A DNA stretch of 64,000 nucleotides from Flectobacillus rivi (GTDB lineage: Bacteria > Bacteroidota > Bacteroidia > Cytophagales > Spirosomataceae), in the NCBI RefSeq assembly GCF_030056655.1, contig NZ_JASHIE010000018.1, forward strand, positions 62,001-126,000, read 5' to 3'. A program made the translations under genes and the position numbers. Below, piece after piece: positions 26,877 to 35,329 of this stretch. How positions within the stretch are numbered: the stretch's first letter is position 1; every line of letters starts with the position of its first letter. The notes beneath the pieces are model-generated. The model saw only the letters and a program-made list of their open reading frames with translations, was not told the DNA's origin and did no database searches.

Positions 26877-27533
26877 TTAGTTCCACTTTCCTGCCATATC
26901 CTTCATAAACTTCTCTAGACCGATGTCAGTCAAAGGATGTTTAAGCAATGCCAAGATAGCACTCAAAGGACCAGTCATCACATCCGCACCGATTTCAGCA
27001 CACTTAAGAATATGCACAGGATGGCGGATAGATGCCGCTAGAATTTCTGTTTCGAAACCATAATTGTCATAAATCGTACGAATTTGCTCGATTAATTCAG
27101 TGCCATCAAAAGAAATATCATCTAAACGACCCACGAACGGAGAAACATAAGTTGCCCCAGCTTTTGCCGCTAATAAAGCTTGTCCCGCTGAAAACACTAA
27201 AGTACAGTTGGTTTTAATTCCTTTATCAGAAAAATAGCGAATCGCACGGATACCATCTTTAATCATAGGAACTTTCACTACGATTTTTTCATCCAATGCT
27301 GCAAGTATTTCTCCCTCAGCAATCATGCCTTCATAATCAGTTGAGATTACTTCGGCACTTACATCTCCATCAACGATAGCGCAGATAGCCTTGTAATGTG
27401 CAATGATATTGTCTTTACCACTGATGCCTTCTTTCGCCATCAATGATGGATTGGTTGTTACACCATCTAATACACCTAAATTTTGTGCTTCTTGAATTTC
27501 CTGCAAATTGGCAGTGTCAATAAAAAATTTCAT
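26877..27533 (-). CDS. fsa: Transaldolase / fructose-6-phosphate aldolase (TalC/FSA type)
   Basis: This is a small class I aldolase of 218 residues, cytosolic. The N-terminus MKFFIDTANLQEI and VTTNPSL are family signatures; the Schiff-base Lys is K87 in KIVVKVPM, and GATYVSPFVGRLDD follows near 131. Proteins of this size act either as fructose-6-phosphate aldolase or as true transaldolase, which sequence alone cannot separate. Inside an arabinose operon a transaldolase role is the more sensible: it would help move pentose phosphates made by AraBAD into glycolysis. It starts 1 base after the HAD gene stop, so the two are tightly coupled. Confidence 0.92.
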   Translation of the reverse strand: MKFFIDTANLQEIQEAQNLGVLDGVTTNPSLMAKEGISGKDNIIAHYKAICAIVDGDVSAEVISTDYEGMIAEGEILAALDEKIVVKVPMIKDGIRAIRYFSDKGIKTNCTLVFSAGQALLAAKAGATYVSPFVGRLDDISFDGTELIEQIRTIYDNYGFETEILAASIRHPVHILKCAEIGADVMTGPLSAILALLKHPLTDIGLEKFMKDMAGKWN

Positions 27534-27534
27534 G

Positions 27535-28191
27535 TCAAATACGTTTTAAAGTTGAAAACAGATTAAGGGTTGTGTAATCAGGCACGCAAAACAATACGCT
27601 TGCAAACCCGTCAAACTCGTCCGCTTTGTGCGTCGTAGTAATAATGACAGCCTTCATTCCAGCATTGAGTGCGGTGCGGGCTCCTGTGGGCGAATCCTCA
27701 AATACCAAACATTGTTCGTAAGGCACGGCCAATTGGTCAGCTACCTTAAAGAACACCGTTGGGTCTGGTTTACCCAAAGTCACATCACGATCGCAAACAA
27801 TCGACCTGAAATAATGACGAATGTTCAAATTGTCTAACACAAAATCTACATTTTCGGCACGCGCTGCTGTACCAATTCCCATCGGAATGCCAGCCTCATG
27901 AGCCGTTTGTAGCAATTGTGCTAACCCATCCACCAATCTGAGTTCAGGCAAAAATACCTCTCGGTAAATTGCCTCTTTCTCAAATGAAATTTTATCACGT
28001 TCTTCAAAAGAGTATTGCTCTCCAAAAATACGCTGTAAAATTTCATCATTTTTGCCATGACATGTAGTGATAACTTCTTCCAAAGTCATTTCCTTCCCTA
28101 GTTCGGCGAGTTTCTTTTGCCATGCACGATGATGAACCATCATGTTGTCCACCATGGTTCCGTCCATATCAAAAATTAGAGCATTTTGCAT
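27535..28191 (-). CDS. HAD-family phosphatase/phosphomutase-like protein
   Basis: This is a haloacid-dehalogenase hydrolase of the beta-phosphoglucomutase-like subfamily, 218 residues, cytosolic. Motif I is DMDGTMVDN with nucleophile D8 and D10; a helical cap follows (about 16-85); the motif II/III region and motif IV VFEDSPTGARTALNAG are present. The start is the ATG at 28191; a GTG lies one codon earlier. It begins 8 bases after the GH43 gene and ends 1 base before the transaldolase gene, so it is within the arabinose operon. A role in removing unwanted sugar phosphates (for example L-ribulose-5-P or L-arabinose-1-P) is inferred from context only. Confidence 0.87.
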   Translation of the reverse strand: MQNALIFDMDGTMVDNMMVHHRAWQKKLAELGKEMTLEEVITTCHGKNDEILQRIFGEQYSFEERDKISFEKEAIYREVFLPELRLVDGLAQLLQTAHEAGIPMGIGTAARAENVDFVLDNLNIRHYFRSIVCDRDVTLGKPDPTVFFKVADQLAVPYEQCLVFEDSPTGARTALNAGMKAVIITTTHKADEFDGFASVLFCVPDYTTLNLFSTLKRI

Positions 28192-28199
28192 CACAAAAA

Positions 28200-29144
28200 T
28201 TATTGTTTTAGTAAAAACTCAACATCGGCCTTACTTGCCTTAAATACCGTTCCATGACGAGTACCCTTCGGAAAATGAACTTCTTCAGAAATATCTACCC
28301 AATTTTTTAGGTCTTTCGATTTCAAAGCTCCCATTTTGTGGCGTGTATATTGGTCGAAATATACAACCCAATCTTCACCAATTTTAGTTACCGTTGGTCC
28401 TTCAATCCAATCTAATTTTGAGATTGGTTCAGATGCAGGCGAAAAACCACTGTTCAAATGTTTGCTCAAAGCAAGCTTCAAATTCTTTTTTACAGGGTTT
28501 TTGGTCTCATCTTTCATAATCATAGCATATTTTTTCTTGGAAACTTGAAAAATTGATACGTCGATTACGTTGAAACCAGGGTCATAAAATAAGCGAGTAG
28601 GAGTAAAAGTCTTGAAATCCTTTGTTGTAGTCGAATACATACGGTGGTTGTATTTGCCATCGCCTTTGCCACCTTCGGTACTGGCAAATCTATCAGGAAT
28701 GGTAGTAGCCCAATAAATCAAATATTCCTTGGTTTTAGCATCATAATTAATCTCTGGTGCCCAGCAGTTGAGCGCGGTTGGCTCATGTGACATCACAGGG
28801 ATAAATTGTTGTTCTGACCAATGCACCAAATCTTTCGAACGTGCATAGCCAATGCCAAGGTCATTCCAAGAAACTGTCCATACCATGTGAAAGTAACCAT
28901 CTGGACCTTTCAAAATACAAGGGTCACGCATGAGCTTGTCTTTGCTAACTGTTGGACGTAAAAATGAACTATCCTTTTTCAATGCAGTCCAATTATAACC
29001 ATCATAACTATAAGCCAAATGCAAACCATCTTGACCATTATCTCTGAAAGAAGAAAACAAATAGACATCATTCTGTGCCATAGATGTTGTTCCAAGTCCG
29101 AGAAGCATTCCAACAAAGAGTCCTAAAAAAAATCGAATTTTCAT
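28200..29144 (-). CDS. Exported GH43-like glycoside hydrolase
   Basis: This is a secreted five-bladed beta-propeller hydrolase of 314 residues with a signal peptide (about 1-23, cut after SMAQ). GH43-type signatures are MRDPCI (D74), CWAPEI (E131) and IEGPTV (near 245), the usual order of general base region, WAPE and acid region. It resembles the divergent GH43 group that acts on arabinose or galactose side chains more than the endo-arabinanases at 38320 and 45093. The periplasm is the likely site because there is no lipobox. It follows the symporter gene by 159 bases and precedes the HAD gene by 8. Exact linkage specificity is not visible. Confidence 0.83.
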   Translation of the reverse strand: MKIRFFLGLFVGMLLGLGTTSMAQNDVYLFSSFRDNGQDGLHLAYSYDGYNWTALKKDSSFLRPTVSKDKLMRDPCILKGPDGYFHMVWTVSWNDLGIGYARSKDLVHWSEQQFIPVMSHEPTALNCWAPEINYDAKTKEYLIYWATTIPDRFASTEGGKGDGKYNHRMYSTTTKDFKTFTPTRLFYDPGFNVIDVSIFQVSKKKYAMIMKDETKNPVKKNLKLALSKHLNSGFSPASEPISKLDWIEGPTVTKIGEDWVVYFDQYTRHKMGALKSKDLKNWVDISEEVHFPKGTRHGTVFKASKADVEFLLKQ

Positions 29145-29303
29145 ATCAATAACTGAAATATTGGGTGGGGATAAGTATTGAGTGATTTATTGAATTAGTG
29201 GTTAAGTGATTTATTGAAATTTGTATCCATGGTTAGGAGTACTCGCCACAGATACAAATTCATTTTCAAATTATAAAATCTTCAAATTTTCAAATCGAAA
29301 GTA

Positions 29304-30959
29304 CTACCAGAAAATCGTATAAATCAATACGACAACGGCAGTAATCAAAAGTGCGCCAAAACGGAAAGCTTTGTCAGATTTAAACCAAGTACTATCCACA
29401 ACAAAAGCTTTTGGATGGTCTTTCCCTTTTGATTCAATTAAACTGATGACAACAGTTACCAGTGCACAAATCCAAAATACAACACCCATACGATTAAGGA
29501 AAGGCATATCTGGCGCTTGAACTTTTAACAATGCCGACATCGGAATACTCAAGATAGTAGCGGCTAATGCACCGTTGGCAGTAGCCTTTTTCCAGAAGAA
29601 ACCTAACAAGAAAATTGCTAAGATACCTGGAGAAATAAATCCTGTGTATTCTTGAATGTATTGGAAACCTTGACCTAAGTTTTTCAACAATGGACTAATA
29701 GCCAATGCAATCACAAAAGACACTACAATAGATACACGCCCCATCCATACCATTTGCTTTTCGTTTAGGTCTGGTGCGAAGAATTTCTTATGAATATCCA
29801 ATACATAAATCGTCGAGATACTGTTGGCTTTTCCTGCCAATGATGCTACAATCGCTGCGGTAAGTGCTGCAAACGCCATACCTTTCAAACCTGTAGGAAG
29901 GATGTTCAATAAAACTGGATAAGCGTTATCTGGTTTTACAATACCGCCTTCTCTAATTCCTTCGACAATTGCCATATCTGCATTTTCTTGGAATAGTACA
30001 TACGCTGCCAAACCTGGTAATACAACAATGATTGGCATCAACATTTTGAGGAATGAAGCAAACAACAAACCTGAACGAGCTGTTTTTAAGTCTGCACCCA
30101 AAGCACGTTGCGTGATATATTGATTACAACCAAAGTAATTAAGGTTTACAATCCATTGACCACCAACAATAAACATTAACAAGCCTGGCAATTGGTTGTA
30201 CGCATCAATCATACCTCCCTGACCATCATGCACTTGGTATTGTCCTTTGGCAAAAATCATGTGCAAATGACTATCCGCTTTGTCTTTAATCAAACTTAAG
30301 CCTTCGAAAATACCTGCTCCAGAACCCACTTTTGCTGAAAGTAAATCTAATGCCAAGTAAGTCGTTGCCAAACCACCTACGACCAAACAAACAACCTGAA
30401 TTACATCGGTATAACCAATTACCTTCATACCTCCAAGGGTAATAAAAATCGCAAATATAGTCAAGAAGGTTGCACAAGCCATAAAACTAAAGCCTGTCAT
30501 CGTTTCAAGACTCAATGCTCCTAGGTAGATAATAGAAGTTAGGTTGACCAAAATGTACAAAAACAACCAGAATACTGCCATAATCGTACTGATACGATTG
30601 TCATAGCGACTTGCCAAAAACTGTGGCATAGTGTAAATATTGTTTCGGATATACATCGGTAAAAAGAATACCGCAATCAAAATCAGCGAGAAAGCTCCCA
30701 CCAATTCGTACACCGAAATAGCAATACCTAATTGAAATGCCTGTCCACTCATACCGATAAATTGTTCGGCTGAGATATTTGAGGCAATAATCGACGAACC
30801 AATAGCCCACCAAGTAAGTGAACCTTCCGCCAAGAAAAAGTCTTTTGAGTCAGCAGTTTGCTTACCCTTATTTTTGTAAACCCAATAACCGTAGCTTGCC
30901 ACGATTACGAAGTATACAAAAAAGATAATGTAGTCGAGAGATTCTAATCCGAGCTTCAT
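29304..30959 (-). CDS. Sodium/sugar symporter (SSS family)
   Basis: This is an inner-membrane sodium:solute symporter of 551 residues with about 14 membrane spans. Its start (LESLDYIIFFVYF), an early SSIIASNISAEQFIGMSG unit (Na+ site region), and LNYFGCNQYITQRALGA near 275 match the glucose/galactose branch (SGLT type). Placed between araD and GH43 inside the arabinose locus, it is the most likely importer of free L-arabinose. It ends at residue 551 with a final membrane span, as is normal. A 284-base gap separates it from araD and contains a stem-loop, so it may have its own promoter or adjusted expression. Confidence 0.92.
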   Translation of the reverse strand: MKLGLESLDYIIFFVYFVIVASYGYWVYKNKGKQTADSKDFFLAEGSLTWWAIGSSIIASNISAEQFIGMSGQAFQLGIAISVYELVGAFSLILIAVFFLPMYIRNNIYTMPQFLASRYDNRISTIMAVFWLFLYILVNLTSIIYLGALSLETMTGFSFMACATFLTIFAIFITLGGMKVIGYTDVIQVVCLVVGGLATTYLALDLLSAKVGSGAGIFEGLSLIKDKADSHLHMIFAKGQYQVHDGQGGMIDAYNQLPGLLMFIVGGQWIVNLNYFGCNQYITQRALGADLKTARSGLLFASFLKMLMPIIVVLPGLAAYVLFQENADMAIVEGIREGGIVKPDNAYPVLLNILPTGLKGMAFAALTAAIVASLAGKANSISTIYVLDIHKKFFAPDLNEKQMVWMGRVSIVVSFVIALAISPLLKNLGQGFQYIQEYTGFISPGILAIFLLGFFWKKATANGALAATILSIPMSALLKVQAPDMPFLNRMGVVFWICALVTVVISLIESKGKDHPKAFVVDSTWFKSDKAFRFGALLITAVVVLIYTIFW

Positions 30960-31131
30960 AGATTAATAGAAGGAGATAAAAGATGGTGAGGCTTCACCAA
31001 GGGCTTTTAGGTTTAATTTGAAAATTACGTTTCTGTACCGAATTGAGAATGAAAAGTTTAGTTAATAAAAACCTTCCTTATCTTCTCAACTCAGCACACT
31101 TATTTATTTTATAGTGTTTGACTTGTAGGTT

Positions 31132-31175
31132 GTTTCGCTATTAGTTTTCAAGAAAATAAAAACCAATAGCGAAAC
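31132..31175. other. Long stem-loop between araD and the symporter gene
   Basis: Arms of 17 bases at 31132-31148 and 31159-31175 pair fully on the minus strand if one G/U wobble is allowed, with a 10-base loop. The T-run lies on the plus-strand side, so for the arabinose mRNA it is more likely a stabilising or processing hairpin than a terminator. The rest of 30960-31243 shows no gene. Confidence 0.6.
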
Positions 31176-31243
31176 CTTTTTTACTTTTAGAGAAATGCGC
31201 TATAATAATTAGTTTTCAAAACTCAGAAATCTAAACTCATCAC

Positions 31244-31945
31244 TTAGCATCCTTGACCGTAATACGCATTTTTGCCATGCTTACGCTCATAATGCTTTAG
31301 GCGCAAAGTGTCTTTAATGCGTGGGGTATTAGGATTGATTTGTAATGTCAAATAAGCCATACGTGCGACTTCTTCTAGAACAGCTGCGCTATAAACTGAC
31401 TTTTCAGCCGTTTTTCCCCAAGTAAATGGACCATGGTTTTGTAAAAGAACCATTTCCATTTCTTTGTAAGAAAGACCTTTATCAGCAAAACAGTTGAAGA
31501 TTTGATTACCCGTTTCAAATTCATAATCACCTTCAATCATTTCGTCAGTCAACACAGGTGCGCATGGAATATCTTGGTGAGTATGATCCGCATGCGTAGT
31601 TCCGAAGATAGGAATGTCCAAACCAGCTTGTGACCAAGCCACAGCATACGTACTATGTGTATGTGTGATTCCGCCAATACCTTCCCAGTTTTTATACAAC
31701 TGAGCATGTGTTTTGGTATCTGAAGAAGGACGCATTTTGCCATCTACCACTTTGGCATCATAGTCCATAATAACGATATCCTCAAGTTTCAAAAACTCAT
31801 AAGGTACACCACTTGGTTTGATAGCAAACACCGCTTGAGAACGGTCAACAGCACTTACATTACCAAAAGTAAAAAGCACCAAACCTAGTTTAGGAAGCTG
31901 CATGTTTGCTTCATAACATTCCTCACGTAGAGATTGATAAGTCAT
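31244..31945 (-). CDS. araD: L-ribulose-5-phosphate 4-epimerase
   Basis: It converts L-ribulose-5-phosphate to D-xylulose-5-phosphate, the last step of the AraBAD pathway, in the cytosol. The class II aldolase fold is clear: GNVSAVD near 28, SSDTKTH with D76, the zinc ligands H95 and H97 (THTHSTYA) and H171 (QNHGPFTWG). Its 233 residues match the 231 of E. coli AraD. It lies 76 bases after the GH51 gene. A degenerate repeat begins directly after its stop codon. Confidence 0.96.
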   Translation of the reverse strand: MTYQSLREECYEANMQLPKLGLVLFTFGNVSAVDRSQAVFAIKPSGVPYEFLKLEDIVIMDYDAKVVDGKMRPSSDTKTHAQLYKNWEGIGGITHTHSTYAVAWSQAGLDIPIFGTTHADHTHQDIPCAPVLTDEMIEGDYEFETGNQIFNCFADKGLSYKEMEMVLLQNHGPFTWGKTAEKSVYSAAVLEEVARMAYLTLQINPNTPRIKDTLRLKHYERKHGKNAYYGQGC

Positions 31946-32021
31946 GATTGTAATTAATTTTAGGTAAAAGACTCGCCAGAGATTTCTAGCGAGTTTTTAC
32001 AATTGTATAGTAAAAGCTTTA

Positions 32022-33560
32022 TTATTTCAGCTCCAATACTACTACCGAAGTAGCAGGTAATTTTACTTTAAGCGTACCACCAGAAATACTTGCCCCTGTA
32101 AAAGTAGTTGGCTTTACTTTTTCAGGATTATCAAAAGTATTGTGGTCTTGTACTTTTGCCGACGTTAACACACGACCTGTAACCGCTTTCGCCGTGATTC
32201 CTTTCAAGTTGATAGAAATCTCTTGTCCTTTGTTAATGTCAATGTTAGTTAATGAAATATGAACAACACCCGCTTGGTCTTTTGAAGCCGAAACAGAAAC
32301 CGCTGGCAATTTTTCAGTACCAAATACATAGTCATTCGACTTTATTTCAACAGGAATATTGGTCGCATCTTGGTGAACATTGTACATTTCCATGACGTGG
32401 TAAGTTGGAGTCAAAATCATTTTTTCTTCCTTCGTTAACACTACCGCTTGCAATACGTTTACGATTTGAGCCAAGTTTGCCATTCTTACACGTTCAGAGT
32501 GTTTGTGGAAAATATTCAAAGTTGCACCCGCTAACACAGCATCACGCATGGTATTTTGTTGGTACAAAAACCCTGGGTTTGTTCCTTGTTCAACTTCATA
32601 CCAGCCGCCCCATTCGTCAACTACCAAAGCAACTTTCTTTTTAGGGTCGTATTTATCCATAATCGCAGTATGCTTTTGGATAAGCTCGTCCATAAACAAA
32701 GCCTGTTGCATCGTTTTGAAGTAATGTTCTTCCGTAAAATTGGCTGCTGGACCTTTTTTGTCCCAATTAATAACAGAATAATGGTGCAAAGCAATACCCT
32801 CCAACATGTGGTGAGGAATATCACGCATCAATACCTCTGTCCAATTATAATCTTTCGAGTTGGCACCAGAAGCGATTCTAAACAACTTCGAACCGTTATC
32901 CCAATCCGTCATAAAAGTGGCATATTGACGATAAATGTTGGCATAATATTCAGCCTTCATATTACCACCGCAACCCCAAGCTTCGTTTCCAACACCCCAG
33001 AACTTCACACCCCAAGCTTTATCCTGTCCGTTTTCTTTACGCAAATTTGCCATTGGACTTACGCCATTATGGTTTACGTATTGAACCCAGTCAGACAATT
33101 CTTTTACAGTACCACTACCCACGTTACCAGCCAAGTATGGTTCTGTACCTAATTCTTTACACAAATTCAAAAAATCATGTGTACCAAAGCTATTATCCTC
33201 TGTTACACCACCCCACCAAGCATTAACGATTGAAGGACGTTGTTTTTTAGATCCAATACCATCTTTCCAGTGGTAAGTATCTGCAAAACATCCTCCTGGC
33301 CAACGAAGATTAGGAATCTTCATTTTTTTCAAGGCCTCAATCACATCCTTACGTGCACCGTTGATGTTAGGAATCTTCGTGTTATTTTCACCTACATACA
33401 AACCTCCATAAATACAAGCCCCCAAATGTTCCGCAAAGTGACCATATATCTGACGGTTGATTTGAGTTTTAGCTTGCGAGGCATCAAGCGTTACTTCGTT
33501 TTGAGCAAATCCTTGTAATGACATAGCTGCAAGCGCTAATGTCGAAATCCATTTTTTCAT
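32022..33560 (-). CDS. Exported alpha-L-arabinofuranosidase, GH51
   Basis: It removes terminal alpha-L-arabinofuranosyl units from arabino-oligosaccharides. It is a (beta/alpha)8 barrel plus a C-terminal beta-sandwich, 512 residues, with a signal peptide (about 1-20, cut after QGFAQ). The catalytic acid/base is E193 in GVGNEAWG and the nucleophile is E316 in VVDEWGGW. RWPGGCFAD at 86-94 is a typical GH51 stretch. Without a lipobox it is presumably periplasmic, supplying arabinose to the symporter. It lies between araA and araD, an unusual place for an exported hydrolase among cytosolic pathway genes, which makes co-expression with the pathway direct. Confidence 0.95.
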   Translation of the reverse strand: MKKWISTLALAAMSLQGFAQNEVTLDASQAKTQINRQIYGHFAEHLGACIYGGLYVGENNTKIPNINGARKDVIEALKKMKIPNLRWPGGCFADTYHWKDGIGSKKQRPSIVNAWWGGVTEDNSFGTHDFLNLCKELGTEPYLAGNVGSGTVKELSDWVQYVNHNGVSPMANLRKENGQDKAWGVKFWGVGNEAWGCGGNMKAEYYANIYRQYATFMTDWDNGSKLFRIASGANSKDYNWTEVLMRDIPHHMLEGIALHHYSVINWDKKGPAANFTEEHYFKTMQQALFMDELIQKHTAIMDKYDPKKKVALVVDEWGGWYEVEQGTNPGFLYQQNTMRDAVLAGATLNIFHKHSERVRMANLAQIVNVLQAVVLTKEEKMILTPTYHVMEMYNVHQDATNIPVEIKSNDYVFGTEKLPAVSVSASKDQAGVVHISLTNIDINKGQEISINLKGITAKAVTGRVLTSAKVQDHNTFDNPEKVKPTTFTGASISGGTLKVKLPATSVVVLELK

Positions 33561-33670
33561 AGTTTAGTTAATTAATTTAGGAGGACAGTTTGAGTGCAGT
33601 CTTTAAAGCAATGAGTATATTTTAAACACTATTCATCACTCAAAATTCTGCCTTATTACTTGCAAGGTTT

Positions 33671-33707
33671 AACGAGCGAATAGTGTCGAGAACACTACTC
33701 GCTCGTT
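33671..33707. other. Stem-loop after araA
   Basis: A 16-base stem with one mismatch (33671-33686 with 33692-33707) lies 5 bases past the araA stop, with a 5-base loop and no T-run. It may protect the upstream araBA message or lower expression of the genes that follow. A degenerate repeat lies 20 bases further on (33631-33650). Confidence 0.6.
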
Positions 33708-33712
33708 TAGGA

Positions 33713-35218
33713 TTATTTGAATGCTACTTCATTCCAACGCAACTCATTTTTAAGATTACGCAACTGAGTATCTTTATTGATTACGACTAACTCTACGCCA
33801 AACATATCAGCTAAATCCTCGATATATTCTGTAGTAAGGTTTTGGCTAAATACTGTATGGTGAGCACCACCAGCCAAAATCCATGCTGCACATCCTGTTG
33901 CCATATCTGGTTGTGGTTTCCACAATACGCGCGCTACTGGCAATTTTGGTAATTCTTCTGTTACATCTACGCCGTCTACTTCATTTACCAAGATTCTGAA
34001 ACGGTTACCCATATCAATCAAAGAAACGTTCAAGGCTGCACCAGCACCACCATTGAATACCAAACGTACTGGATCTTCTTTACCGCCAATTCCTAATGGA
34101 TGTACTTCACATTTTACAGCACCTTTCGCAATACTTGGACAGATTTCCAACATGTGTGCACCCAATACCATTGGATTAGCTGGATCGAAATGGTAAGTAT
34201 AATCTTCCATGAAAGAGTTACCGCCTTCCAAACCACTAGCCATGAATTTCATGACACGAACCATAGCAGAAGTTTTCCAGTCACCTTCGCCACCGTAACC
34301 ATAGCCAGCGGCCATCATACGTTGAGAACCAATACCTGGTAGTTGCTTCATACCATACAAATCTTCGAAAGTATTGGTATAGGCGCCAAAGCCACCATCT
34401 TCTAAGAATGCTTTCAAACCAAGCTCGATACGTGCTGCTTCAAACAAAGACTCACGCATAGCACCACCTGCTTTCAAAGAATCCATTACTTGGTAAGTAT
34501 CTTCGTATTCTTTTACCAATTGGTTGATTTCAGCATCAGAGAATTGGTTGATTACCTTTACTAAGTCACCAACACCGTGTGTATTTACTGAGAATCCAAA
34601 AGTCATTTCAGCACCTACCTTATCGCCGTCTGTTACTGCTACCTGACGCATATTGTCACCGAAACGAACCACTTTCAAACGTTGCATTTCGAAACGACCT
34701 GCCGCTACACGTGCCCAAACATTGATTTTTTGTAAAACATCTTCTTGCTGCCAGTGACCAACCACTACTTTACGGCTCAAACGCATACGAGACATAATGA
34801 AACCAAACTCACGGTCACCATGTGCCGATTGGTTGAGGTTCATAAAGTCCATGTCGATGCTCGACCAAGGAATATCACGGTTGAACTGTGTATGCAAGTG
34901 CAACAATGGTTTTTTCAAAATATTCAAACCACGAATCCACATTTTTGCTGGAGAAAAAGTGTGCATCCATGAAATAATACCAATACAGTTAGGAGCAAAG
35001 TTTGCTTCTTGACAGATATTATAAATTTCATCTGGTGTTTTCACCACTGGCTTGAAAATCACATTTACAGGGATAATCGAAGATGCTTGGAACGAGTCCG
35101 CAATGATTTTCGAATGTTCATCTACCTGACGAAGTGTTTCTTCACCGTATAAATGTTGGCTACCTGTTACAAACCACACTTCTAATGGCAAACCGCCAAA
35201 TGTTTTTAAATTACTCAT
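33713..35218 (-). CDS. araA: L-arabinose isomerase
   Basis: It converts L-arabinose to L-ribulose in the cytosol, using Mn2+. The protein has 501 residues against 500 in E. coli and keeps the family stretches WFVTGSQHLYG, MNLNQSAHGDREFGF, GYGGEGDWKTSA and MLEICPSIAKG, which include the metal and catalytic Glu/His residues. The ATG at 35218 (MSNLKTFG) is chosen over the longer frame from 35266 because the family begins here. It follows araB by 111 bases, a gap holding tandem repeats. Stem-loop 33671-33707 follows it. Confidence 0.97.
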   Translation of the reverse strand: MSNLKTFGGLPLEVWFVTGSQHLYGEETLRQVDEHSKIIADSFQASSIIPVNVIFKPVVKTPDEIYNICQEANFAPNCIGIISWMHTFSPAKMWIRGLNILKKPLLHLHTQFNRDIPWSSIDMDFMNLNQSAHGDREFGFIMSRMRLSRKVVVGHWQQEDVLQKINVWARVAAGRFEMQRLKVVRFGDNMRQVAVTDGDKVGAEMTFGFSVNTHGVGDLVKVINQFSDAEINQLVKEYEDTYQVMDSLKAGGAMRESLFEAARIELGLKAFLEDGGFGAYTNTFEDLYGMKQLPGIGSQRMMAAGYGYGGEGDWKTSAMVRVMKFMASGLEGGNSFMEDYTYHFDPANPMVLGAHMLEICPSIAKGAVKCEVHPLGIGGKEDPVRLVFNGGAGAALNVSLIDMGNRFRILVNEVDGVDVTEELPKLPVARVLWKPQPDMATGCAAWILAGGAHHTVFSQNLTTEYIEDLADMFGVELVVINKDTQLRNLKNELRWNEVAFK

Positions 35219-35261
35219 TGTTCTGATTGTCTTGATGTTATAATTTTTTGGAACTAGATTT

Positions 35262-35329
35262 GGCAATCGGCTATCGGCAGTCGGCTATCGGGAAAAACTG
35301 AAAGCTGAATGCTGAATGCCGACTGCTAT
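35262..35329. repeat. Short tandem and inverted repeats between araB and araA
   Basis: Two copies of TCGGCTATCGG (starting near 35267 and 35281) and two GCTGAATGC-like units (near 35304 and 35311) fill this gap. GCAGTCGGC (35277-35285) and GCCGACTGC (35318-35326) are perfect inverted copies, so the RNA can form a 9-base stem. It could tune the araB/araA ratio; no evidence beyond structure. Confidence 0.55.

Noticed and set aside
32556..33152. A 198-codon plus-strand frame opposite the GH51 gene
   Set aside because: It is antisense to a well-supported GH51 enzyme with intact catalytic residues, and its product is rich in rare residues without domain signs.
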